The translations under genes were made by a program, and so were the position numbers. The notes beneath the pieces were generated by a model, which saw only the letters and a list, made by a program, of their open reading frames with translations, was not told where the DNA came from and did no database searches. A stretch of 64,000 nt of DNA from Vibrio mediterranei (GTDB lineage Bacteria; Pseudomonadota; Gammaproteobacteria; Enterobacterales; Vibrionaceae). Of this stretch, positions 9,947-16,939 are shown in pieces (the stretch's first letter is position 1; the number at the start of each line of letters is the position of its first letter). The stretch covers positions 310,001 to 374,000 of the forward strand of contig NZ_FLLQ01000002.1 of assembly GCF_900088415.1 (NCBI RefSeq). The letters run 5' to 3'.

Positions 9947-11107
9947 TTACCCAATTATTTCTGAAACGGCGCTAACTACACGTTCAACGTCATCCTGAGT
10001 CATATCAGGAAATAGCGGTAGTGAGCAGATTTGATTACTGTTACGTTCTGTATTCTGTAAATCAGGGTTAATCGCCCCGAACAATTCCGCGTAGTTTTCG
10101 CGGTAATATTTTTGTGTATGGCAGGCTTTAAAGTGAATACCTGCTCCGATACCTTTTTCTTTTAGTGCGGCAATTAGATCGTCGCGCGTTAGGCCTGCAA
10201 CCGCAGGGTCAACTCTAACGATCATTAGGTGCCAACAGTGTTTGTGTTCATGAGAAGCCAAGCCTAGTGGCGTAACACCTTTGATAGACGCCAACTGACT
10301 GCGATAAGAGAGCGCTAACTGCGTACGTTTTTCGGTAATTTCTGCAATTCGATCCATTTGTCCAAGCGCTAACACTGCACAGATATCTGGCATATTGTAT
10401 TTGAAGCCAGGCTCCACGACTTCCGCTTGAGGCGCTCGTCCTTGAGTTTCACGATCAAAAGCATCAACACCCAGACCGTGGAATTTTAAACGACGCACTT
10501 TGTCAGCTAATTCAGCATCATGCGTGGTAAGTACACCGCCTTCTGCCGTCGTCACGTTTTTGATTGCGTGAGTAGAGAATAAGCATGTACCACGATTGCC
10601 CACTGGCTTGCCTTTGTACTCGGTACCTAAAGCATGAGCCGCATCCTCAACAACAGGGATACTGTGCTTCTCACCTAACTGGTAAATAGGGTCAAGGTCA
10701 AGCGATGCCCCAGCATAATGTACCGGGATGATAAGCTTAGTCTTGCTAGTGATCAGTGATTCAATTTTCTCAGCATCCGTCATCAAGGTATCAGCATCAA
10801 CATCTACGAATACTGGTTTTGCTCCAACAAGCGTAATCATATTGACGGTAGAAACCCAAGTAAGTGATGGAGTGATAACTTCATCTCCAGGACCAATACC
10901 TAAAGCCAACAATACTAGATGCATACCCGCAGTCGCGCTGCTAAGGGCAACGGCATGTGGAGCACCAGTGTGTTCAGACACTTTATTTTCTAACTCTGCG
11001 TTTTTGGGACCCGTGGTGATCCACCCGGAACGAAGGACATCGACCACGGCTTGGATGTCTTGCTCATCTACAGCAGGTCTACATAAAGGGAGAAAAGGCT
11101 GGCTCAT
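9947..11107 (-). CDS. arnB: UDP-4-amino-4-deoxy-L-arabinose aminotransferase ArnB
   Basis: The 386-residue protein belongs to the DegT/DnrJ/EryC1 family of pyridoxal-phosphate sugar aminotransferases. Visible features are [14 protein letters not shown] near the start, [17 protein letters not shown], and [15 protein letters not shown], whose lysine forms the Schiff base. It converts UDP-4-keto-arabinose to UDP-Ara4N with glutamate. It is the first gene of arnBCADTEF. No ugd gene for the UDP-glucuronate precursor is present in the window. Confidence 0.96.
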   Translation of the reverse strand: MSQPFLPLCRPAVDEQDIQAVVDVLRSGWITTGPKNAELENKVSEHTGAPHAVALSSATAGMHLVLLALGIGPGDEVITPSLTWVSTVNMITLVGAKPVFVDVDADTLMTDAEKIESLITSKTKLIIPVHYAGASLDLDPIYQLGEKHSIPVVEDAAHALGTEYKGKPVGNRGTCLFSTHAIKNVTTAEGGVLTTHDAELADKVRRLKFHGLGVDAFDRETQGRAPQAEVVEPGFKYNMPDICAVLALGQMDRIAEITEKRTQLALSYRSQLASIKGVTPLGLASHEHKHCWHLMIVRVDPAVAGLTRDDLIAALKEKGIGAGIHFKACHTQKYYRENYAELFGAINPDLQNTERNSNQICSLPLFPDMTQDDVERVVSAVSEIIG

Positions 11108-11188
11108 TTTTTAAACTCACAGTTAAATCGTGTACTCTGACACGAAGAAGGACACCAAAGTTTACTAGGGCGTTCAAAGAATTAAAAG

Positions 11189-11222
11189 GGTCGATGCGTT
11201 TTAGCAATACAAAACATTGACC
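11189..11222. repeat. Imperfect inverted repeat upstream of arnB
   Basis: GGTCGATG with a T-rich end and AAAACATTGACC form an imperfect dyad about 82-115 bp upstream of the arnB start. It could be a regulator site for the arn operon or part of its promoter. No clear PmrA or PhoP box was found, so the regulator is unknown. Confidence 0.35.
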
Positions 11223-11279
11223 TTTAGAACATATTTACCGCAAATATAGTTCATACCTATGTGTGTATCGGCAAATTAA

Positions 11280-11322
11280 CAATAATATTTACTAAAGTGC
11301 CACTTATAGATAAATATTATTG
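11280..11322. repeat. Long AT-rich dyad between arnB and the divergent gene at 11551
   Basis: Arms CAATAATATTTA (11280-11291) and TAAATATTATTG (11311-11322) are perfect reverse complements. The region between them contains a second palindrome, AAGTG-C-CACTT, so nearly the whole 43 bp is symmetric. Lacking a GC-rich stem it is not a typical terminator. An operator or cruciform-forming site serving the divergent genes is more likely. The rest of the 443-bp gap shows no coding signal. Confidence 0.55.
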
Positions 11323-11550
11323 GCCTAGCAGTGAAAATCCTACGATTTGTCTAATCAGCATAGCACTCAGGGCACTAAGTCAGTTTTGTGTAAATTTAAC
11401 CAACTCTTGTTTCACACTTTCTAAGCTAAGCTAAGAAAACGCGCTATTCTGCCACATTTAATGGCTCGCCAATGTAATCATTTGTATGTGCTCTGTTTGT
11501 GTCTATCATGGTGAGAAGGTAGAATCAGCATCCACTTTTTTGAGTCAGGT

Positions 11551-12480
11551 ATGATCGTGAACCTCAATAACAGTCCTGTGACACAACATCACTTTCAAGG
11601 ACACGATTTTCATTTGAAGCGAGATGACTTGCTACATAGTCATTTCAACGGCAATAAGGCTAGGAAATTTGCTGAATTGCTAGAGACAGATTTAGCGAAC
11701 GTTACTCAACTCATCGGTTGGGGCTCCGCTCAAGCAAATTCCTTAACCTCTTTGGCTGCGCTGGCTAAAATAAAAGGTATAAAGCTCAAGTATTTTGTTG
11801 ATCACAAACCAGAATGGTTAGACCTAAACCCTAATGGTAACTACAGGGCAGCTAAAGAGCTTGGTGCTGAGATAGTCTCCCTCAAAGGGCTGCTAGGTCC
11901 CAACGCACCGCATCCGCATGCCTATATCCAAGCCAACTTCGCTAATTCTACTGACAGCTATATCGTACCAGAGGGGGGACGCTTTCAATCAGCCCGCCAA
12001 GGTATCGTGCAGTTAGCAGAGGAAATTCTAAGTTGGTCGAGATTTGAAAAAAACAAGCAGATTAAAGTGGCATTACCTTCAGGAACTGGAACGACCGCCC
12101 TGTATTTGGCACAAGTTCTCGCCCCCCAAGGTATTGAAGTTATTACTTGCCCTTGTGTGGGCGGTAAAGATTACTTAATACAACAGTTTGACGAGCTTGG
12201 TAACTTTTCTTATTACCCGACCATTCTTGAGCTTGAAAGCAAGCATCACTTTGGCAAGCTGTATTTAGAAGACTATGAGATCTGGCGGTTACTGCAAGCT
12301 GAAACCCATATAGAGTTTGACCTACTTTACGACCCAATGATGTGGCGTTGCCTGCTACCTTGGTTAAGTGATAACCCAGATGTTTCTCTATTGTACATTC
12401 ACCAAGGTGGTATACTGGGTAATGAGACCATGCTACCCCGCTATCGCAGAAAATACGACGCACCAAAAAATGAGTGGTAG
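11551..12480 (+). CDS. PLP-dependent 1-aminocyclopropane-1-carboxylate deaminase / D-cysteine desulfhydrase family protein
   Basis: The 309-residue protein has the fold-type II pyridoxal-phosphate pattern. HSHFNGNKARKF places the cofactor lysine at about residue 36, and PSGTGTTALYLAQ is the phosphate-binding glycine loop. The family includes ACC deaminase and D-cysteine desulfhydrase. Marine Vibrio members are usually taken to act on D-amino acids rather than ACC, but the substrate cannot be read here. It is transcribed alone, away from arnB, and ends at a strong terminator. Confidence 0.82.
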   Translation: MIVNLNNSPVTQHHFQGHDFHLKRDDLLHSHFNGNKARKFAELLETDLANVTQLIGWGSAQANSLTSLAALAKIKGIKLKYFVDHKPEWLDLNPNGNYRAAKELGAEIVSLKGLLGPNAPHPHAYIQANFANSTDSYIVPEGGRFQSARQGIVQLAEEILSWSRFEKNKQIKVALPSGTGTTALYLAQVLAPQGIEVITCPCVGGKDYLIQQFDELGNFSYYPTILELESKHHFGKLYLEDYEIWRLLQAETHIEFDLLYDPMMWRCLLPWLSDNPDVSLLYIHQGGILGNETMLPRYRRKYDAPKNEW

Positions 12481-12514
12481 CTCAGCCTCAATGCGGTGCA
12501 ACATGAAACAAAAA

Positions 12515-12532
12515 GAGGAGCTACAGCTCCTC
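12515..12532. terminator. Bidirectional terminator
   Basis: GAGGAGCT and AGCTCCTC form an 8-bp stem with a 2-base loop, flanked by five A on the left and five T on the right. It separates the PLP enzyme from the convergent Sel1-repeat gene. Confidence 0.85.
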
Positions 12533-12561
12533 ATTTTTGTTTCTAAGAACGCTCCGCTCTA

Positions 12562-13341
12562 TTATTGATGCGAAGAGTACGACTCTAAATAAAGTTTTGC
12601 TTTCTGTTGAGCTTGCTGTATCTCGTCCGCGTTTAACTTGAGCGCTAAATCATCACGGAGCTTCTCCGCCGTTGCATAACCATTAGTAGATGCAACAGAA
12701 GCCCAAGCATAAGCTTCTACATTATTGATCTCTACGCCCTCTCCTAATGAATACTTATAAGCTAAATTTCGCTGCCCATAAGCGTATCCATTTTCAGCCG
12801 CTTTTCGATACCACTTTACTGCTTCAAGATCATCACGCTCAACGCCCAACCCTTTAGCATACATTACGCCCAGACTGTTCTGTGCTACATCAAAGTTGCG
12901 TTCAGCAGCTAATCGATAATACTCTACTGCCTTACTATTACTCTTGGGAACACCGCGTCCCCATTTGTACATACCAGCCAAATAATACTGGGCTTGAACA
13001 CTGCCTTTTTGAGACGCCTTTTCGAACCATGACGCCGCCTCTTTGGCATCATAATTTACACCATGACCGTTGTCGTACATCATGCCTAACTTGTACATAG
13101 CAGATTCACTGCCCTGTTCAGCCGCTTTGTGATACCACTCCACCGCTTTGGCATCATTTTCTTTGATACCATTACCGTCAGCATAGCGATCACCCAACTC
13201 TATTTGAGCAAATAGATCACCTTGCTTGGCACCTTGCTCAACTTTTCTAACGCTTACTGTTGACCAATCTTTTACAAACGCAAGGCTTCCTGCACTAAAA
13301 CACAGACCACATAGGGAAACCGCTAACAGTGTTTTTCGCAT
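12562..13341 (-). CDS. Sel1-repeat (SLR/TPR-like) periplasmic protein
   Basis: The 259-residue protein has a signal peptide (MRKTLLAVSLCGLCFSAGSLAF). About five or six Sel1-like repeats of roughly 36 residues follow, each with the pattern A-x2-LG-x-MY-x-G-GV-x3-D-x2-A-x2-W-(Y/F)-x-KAA. These are helix-turn-helix solenoids used in protein-protein contacts, often in envelope signalling or adaptation. The C-terminus breaks into a Lys/Gln-rich helix. No enzyme motif is present and no partner is obvious nearby, so the target is unknown. Confidence 0.85.
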   Translation of the reverse strand: MRKTLLAVSLCGLCFSAGSLAFVKDWSTVSVRKVEQGAKQGDLFAQIELGDRYADGNGIKENDAKAVEWYHKAAEQGSESAMYKLGMMYDNGHGVNYDAKEAASWFEKASQKGSVQAQYYLAGMYKWGRGVPKSNSKAVEYYRLAAERNFDVAQNSLGVMYAKGLGVERDDLEAVKWYRKAAENGYAYGQRNLAYKYSLGEGVEINNVEAYAWASVASTNGYATAEKLRDDLALKLNADEIQQAQQKAKLYLESYSSHQ

Positions 13342-13641
13342 TGTTTATTCCTATCCTTAAAGACGTCGTCAAATTCTGCCATATGATTAATAATCTTCTG
13401 ACTAATTAAAACAGAATTAGCGATACTCTGACAAAGAATTTCGTATTAGTCACAAAAATGTTGTGGGTTGAACGCAAACTAAGCATAAATATATCGTTTG
13501 CCTTTTCAAGTCCCGCCCTATTTGAGCCTACAAGGCTCAGCCTTGCAATCGTTTACAGAAATCCCTCGTTTTACCCTAGTAAGTTTTGTACACTCAGAAA
13601 AGATTTTGAATTGGTCAAATTAGATAAAGAACGGAGTAGTT
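13342..13641. other. Divergent intergenic region, Sel1 gene to dCMP deaminase
   Basis: No gene is seen in these 300 bp. A perfect hairpin TGAGCCT-ACA-AGGCTCA lies at 13522-13538. Just after it, TTGCAATCGTTTACAG (13543-13558) matches the PurR operator consensus at about 10 of 16 positions, which is weak. AT-rich stretches could hold promoters for both genes, but none stands out. Confidence 0.4.
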
Positions 13642-14085
13642 ATGGTCTCTAAATGGGCGAAACGATTCATTCAGATGGCGGAACTGGTTGGTTCCTGGAG
13701 TAAAGACCCATCGACGCAAGTTGGTGCCGTTATTACCAAAAATAATCGAATCGTTTCTGTCGGCTTTAATGGGTATCCCCATGGCATTTCTGATAGTGCA
13801 GAAGTCGATGAACGAGAAACCAAATACCTCAAGACTCTGCATGCTGAAGAGAACGCAATTTTATTTGCAAAGAGAGATTTAGACGGTTGTGAGATCTGGG
13901 TTACCCATTTCCCATGCCCTAATTGCGCTGCAAAGATTATTCAAACTGGTATTTCGGTCGTGCACTGTCCGCAACAAACGGAAGACTTTCTGTCTCGTTG
14001 GGGTGAAAAAATTTCACTGAGCCAAGATATGTTTGAGCAAGCAGGTGTTCATGTAGATTGGCTACCTTTAGAACAACTAGATTAG
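13642..14085 (+). CDS. Deoxycytidylate deaminase
   Basis: The 147-residue zinc enzyme converts dCMP to dUMP for dTTP synthesis. HAEENAIL (H67, E69) and PCPNCAAKI (C92, C95) are the zinc ligands and proton-shuttling glutamate of the cytidine/dCMP deaminase family. The N-terminal DPSTQVGAVI and GFNGYPHGI motifs are those of dCMP deaminases rather than cytidine deaminases or tRNA adenosine deaminase. ACGGAG lies just before the ATG. It is transcribed alone. Competence-type ComEB proteins share this fold, but the context gives no link to uptake. Confidence 0.9.
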   Translation: MVSKWAKRFIQMAELVGSWSKDPSTQVGAVITKNNRIVSVGFNGYPHGISDSAEVDERETKYLKTLHAEENAILFAKRDLDGCEIWVTHFPCPNCAAKIIQTGISVVHCPQQTEDFLSRWGEKISLSQDMFEQAGVHVDWLPLEQLD

Positions 14086-14233
14086 AAATCATAGCAGTCT
14101 GAGTGCTTATCTTTTAGTTTAGAACTTACCACCTAATTCTTAACTAAAGAGCTAATTACTCTACACACAATGAACTGATAGCCTAGGGGAACCGTAAGCC
14201 AAATTGCAAATAATAAATGCAATGAGGCTTAAC

Positions 14234-15568
14234 ATGAACATCGTCAAACTTTCACTATTCGCTTCTGCAGCAACGTTCCTAGCTGGCTGTGGAAGCGACT
14301 CTCACGACTCACCCCCTACTTCTCAACTTCGTGTAACGCATGCTAGTGCTGATGCACCGCAGGTTTCAATATTACTTGACGGAGCTGTCGCCAGCGGACT
14401 TTCTGAAGTGGATTATCAACAAGGCAGCGGGCTAATTACTGTAGATGCGGGTAATCACGACCTCATCGTCAGAGGTTTATTGGCAGGAGATACGACCGCG
14501 GATGTCATCACTGCTAATGCTGTCAATTTTGCACCAGACATGCAGTATGACGTTTTTGCGGTAAATAACGTTAACGCAATCGAGCCTGTGATTTTATCAC
14601 GTTCGACAAGCGGTCCAGACGCTCAATCCGTGCGATTGGACGTATTACACGGTCATCCGGGAGTTGGTGGCGTCGATATTCACCTGACTACAGACCCGAG
14701 TATTAGCGCCAGCACTATCGCTGTTTCAGACCTTACTTTCAAAGAGGACGAATCTCAGCTTCCAGTGACATTACCTGCGGGCGATTATCGTATTAGAATT
14801 ACACTCGCCGGTCAGAGTACTGATGCAGACGTAGTGTACGACAGTGGAACCCTGTCACTAGACGGTGGCAGCGATCTAATGGTTACCGCAGTTCCAAATG
14901 TTAGTGGTGGTATCGTATCACCTGTTAATTTACTGGTCGCAGACGGTTCCGCTGTTACTGTTTTGCGTAGTACAGGAGAAAAAGCTACAGTTCGAGTCGG
15001 TCACGCCGTTGCCGATCTTGGTGACGTCGACGTTCGAGCTTCAGGTAACGTAGTGACTGGACTAAATGTTATTGGTTTTGAGAAAATCAAGAGCCTTGAT
15101 CTGGCCGCTTCATCATACGATTTAACCGTTACCCCAACTGGAGCAACTACACCTGAAGCAATACAAGCTCCAGGAACGTCATTTGCTGCAGGATCGGAAA
15201 CGACAATTTTTGCTGTGGGACGGTTTTCGGATCAATCAATCGAACCTGTTGTAATCGAAGATGATCTCCGAAGTGTAGCCTCCTACGCAAAACTACGTGT
15301 ATTACACGCCAATCCAGTTGCAGGCACCGTTGATATTCACGCAGCAGCGGCAGGAACCGGATTCTCTGCGAGCACTGTTGTTTTGGAAAGCGTTAACTTT
15401 AAAGATACCGCTGTTTTAGAGGTTAATGCTGGAACCTATGATTTTGCCGTTGCAGCCGCTGGAACGACAAACGTACTCTTGTCTGCTTCTGGAGTCACAC
15501 TAGCTAATGGTAACGTCGCGACAGCGTTCGCTACTGAAAACTCGATTGCGCTCAATGTAGACAAATAG
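14234..15568 (+). CDS. DUF4397-type surface lipoprotein
   Basis: The 444-residue protein has a lipoprotein signal MNIVKLSLFASAATFLAGCG, with the lipobox LAGC. The mature part carries repeats built from LRVTHASADAPQVSI, VLHGHPGVGGVDIH and LRVLHANPVAGTVDIH, the signature of DUF4397. This is a beta-rich domain of about 100 residues found in secreted proteins of marine bacteria. Three to four copies seem present, each with an acidic, Thr/Ala-rich surface. I start it at 14234 because the lipobox then sits 20 residues in; the frame opens at 14204. Function is unknown. Confidence 0.78.
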   Translation: MNIVKLSLFASAATFLAGCGSDSHDSPPTSQLRVTHASADAPQVSILLDGAVASGLSEVDYQQGSGLITVDAGNHDLIVRGLLAGDTTADVITANAVNFAPDMQYDVFAVNNVNAIEPVILSRSTSGPDAQSVRLDVLHGHPGVGGVDIHLTTDPSISASTIAVSDLTFKEDESQLPVTLPAGDYRIRITLAGQSTDADVVYDSGTLSLDGGSDLMVTAVPNVSGGIVSPVNLLVADGSAVTVLRSTGEKATVRVGHAVADLGDVDVRASGNVVTGLNVIGFEKIKSLDLAASSYDLTVTPTGATTPEAIQAPGTSFAAGSETTIFAVGRFSDQSIEPVVIEDDLRSVASYAKLRVLHANPVAGTVDIHAAAAGTGFSASTVVLESVNFKDTAVLEVNAGTYDFAVAAAGTTNVLLSASGVTLANGNVATAFATENSIALNVDK

Positions 15569-15588
15569 CCTAAAGCTCACGTCTGACC

Positions 15589-15620
15589 AAAGTCCGCTAT
15601 TAACATATAACGGACTTTTT
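15589..15620 (+). terminator. Terminator of the DUF4397 lipoprotein gene
   Basis: AAAGTCCG and CGGACTTT pair across a 14-base loop and are followed by further T residues. Confidence 0.75.
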
Positions 15621-15710
15621 GCTCAGCCTTACCATTAATTTTCTTTCCATATATGTTTTAGTCCACTACAATCCGCGATCTTATAATTTGAGCCAATAGT
15701 AACTCCATCA

Positions 15711-16598
15711 ATGACCAATTTTCTTGTTTCCGTTTTCAAGCGTGCCGTATGCACTTCTGCCTTAATATCTCTAGGTCTAGGTTCAGCGAACGCCATCGAG
15801 CTACCTCTATTTAAGAAGGAAGCAGAAGAGCGTGGATATACTCTACCCGAAGCGGTTGGACTTAGCTTGGGGTATATGAATGTGTCTCAAGGTATTAATG
15901 TCGACTCTATTGCTTTAACTGGCTTACCTAGCATTATTAAAGACCTGAATATCAACACACAAGGCGGCTACCAAGAAAGTGAAGTACTTACATTAAAGGC
16001 GGATGTTTGGGTCCTGCCATTTCTTAATTTCTATGCAATTGGTGGTAAGTTAAATGGCTATTCAGAAACCACTATTACATCCGCCAACGGTACAATTGAC
16101 TTAGGCTTTTTGGGCCAGCACGAAGTCAGTATTGACGATATTAATGCACCATTTCGTCTGGACTTAGATGGATATATGTACGGTGCAGGTACGGTTTTAG
16201 CCGGTGGCTACGAAAGTGTCTTTGCTCTTGTTGACGCCAGTTATACAAAAACAAAATTGACAGTAATTGATGGTGAAATAGATTCTATTGTTGTATCGCC
16301 GCGAATTGGCTACGACTTTTCAAGAAATACCGACTTTCCCGTTAGAGCGTGGATTGGCGCGCAATATCAAAACATCGAACAAACTTTAACTGGAAACGTC
16401 AAAGATCTGCCTCTTGGTGGACTAGGAGACTTAGGTTTCATACAAAACGCCAAGTTTACGGTTAATCAAAGTCTTGCAAATAACTGGAACACCTTGCTAG
16501 GCGCTCAGTACGAGTTTACTCCAAATTGGGTTTTAGTTACTGAAATGGGTTTGGGTCAACGTAAGAGCTTCTTTGTTACTTTGGACGCGCGATTCTAG
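15711..16598 (+). CDS. Predicted outer-membrane beta-barrel protein
   Basis: The 295-residue protein has a signal peptide ending near ANA (residues 1-28). Alternating hydrophobic strands follow, and it ends in FFVTLDARF, whose terminal phenylalanine fits recognition by the BAM complex. Strand-like segments such as VWVLPFLNFYAIGG and FALVDASYTKTKLTV suggest about ten to twelve strands. I do not recognise a named family. A TATAAT box at 15682-15687 lies upstream; no strong ribosome site is visible, but the signal peptide supports this start. It converges with the RND exporter gene across the repeat region. Confidence 0.68.
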   Translation: MTNFLVSVFKRAVCTSALISLGLGSANAIELPLFKKEAEERGYTLPEAVGLSLGYMNVSQGINVDSIALTGLPSIIKDLNINTQGGYQESEVLTLKADVWVLPFLNFYAIGGKLNGYSETTITSANGTIDLGFLGQHEVSIDDINAPFRLDLDGYMYGAGTVLAGGYESVFALVDASYTKTKLTVIDGEIDSIVVSPRIGYDFSRNTDFPVRAWIGAQYQNIEQTLTGNVKDLPLGGLGDLGFIQNAKFTVNQSLANNWNTLLGAQYEFTPNWVLVTEMGLGQRKSFFVTLDARF

Positions 16599-16693
16599 CT
16601 ACCGAGATTGCCAAAGAGAAATCTAACGCATCGATTTAATTAGATAATAACGGAATTTACATCTAATTTGAGTTTATGTTTGCTTTGGGTAGG

Positions 16694-16824
16694 TTCCTGC
16701 CTACGCAGGAATGACGTGGCTTCTTCCCTTGGGCTCGCTTCAGGTAATTGACAGCCTACGGAGGCTGGGGGTTTGTTCAACGGTGCGGAGTGCGCTTCGA
16801 GTAGATCCCTGCCTGCGCAGGGAT
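16694..16824. repeat. Cluster of three short hairpins (REP-like)
   Basis: Three 6- to 8-bp stems with 4-base loops occur in 131 bp: TTCCTGC-CTAC-GCAGGAA (16694-16711), CAGCCT-ACGG-AGGCTG (16752-16767) and ATCCCTGC-CTGC-GCAGGGAT (16805-16824). The first and third share the core CCTGCCTRCGCAGGRATGAC, so they are copies of one repeat. The element lies between two convergent genes, a typical site for REP-type repeats that end or protect transcripts. Confidence 0.7.
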
Positions 16825-16836
16825 GACCACCTTTTT

Positions 16837-16932
16837 GGCTTTGGCTTTGGCTTTGGCTTTGGCTTTGGCTTTGGCTTTGGCTTTGGCTTTGGCTTTGGCT
16901 TTGGCTTTGGCTTTGGCTTTGGCTTTGGCTTT
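16837..16932. repeat. Hexanucleotide tandem repeat, (GGCTTT) x16
   Basis: Sixteen perfect copies of GGCTTT run without interruption for 96 bp. The array ends 7 bp beyond the stop codon of the RND exporter gene on the other strand, so on that mRNA it reads as AAAGCC repeats in the 3' untranslated part. A frame through it would code Phe-Gly repeats, but no start signal or flanking domain supports a real protein. Copy number is probably variable between strains. Confidence 0.97.
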
Positions 16933-16939
16933 GTGCCGA

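Noticed and set aside
11108..11130. PhoP-like direct repeat (TTTA twice) before arnB
   Set aside because: The spacing is 12 rather than 11 bp and it lies against the start codon, so it is probably chance.
13543..13558. PurR-operator-like site before the dCMP deaminase gene
   Set aside because: Only about 10 of 16 bases match, too weak to call as a feature of its own.
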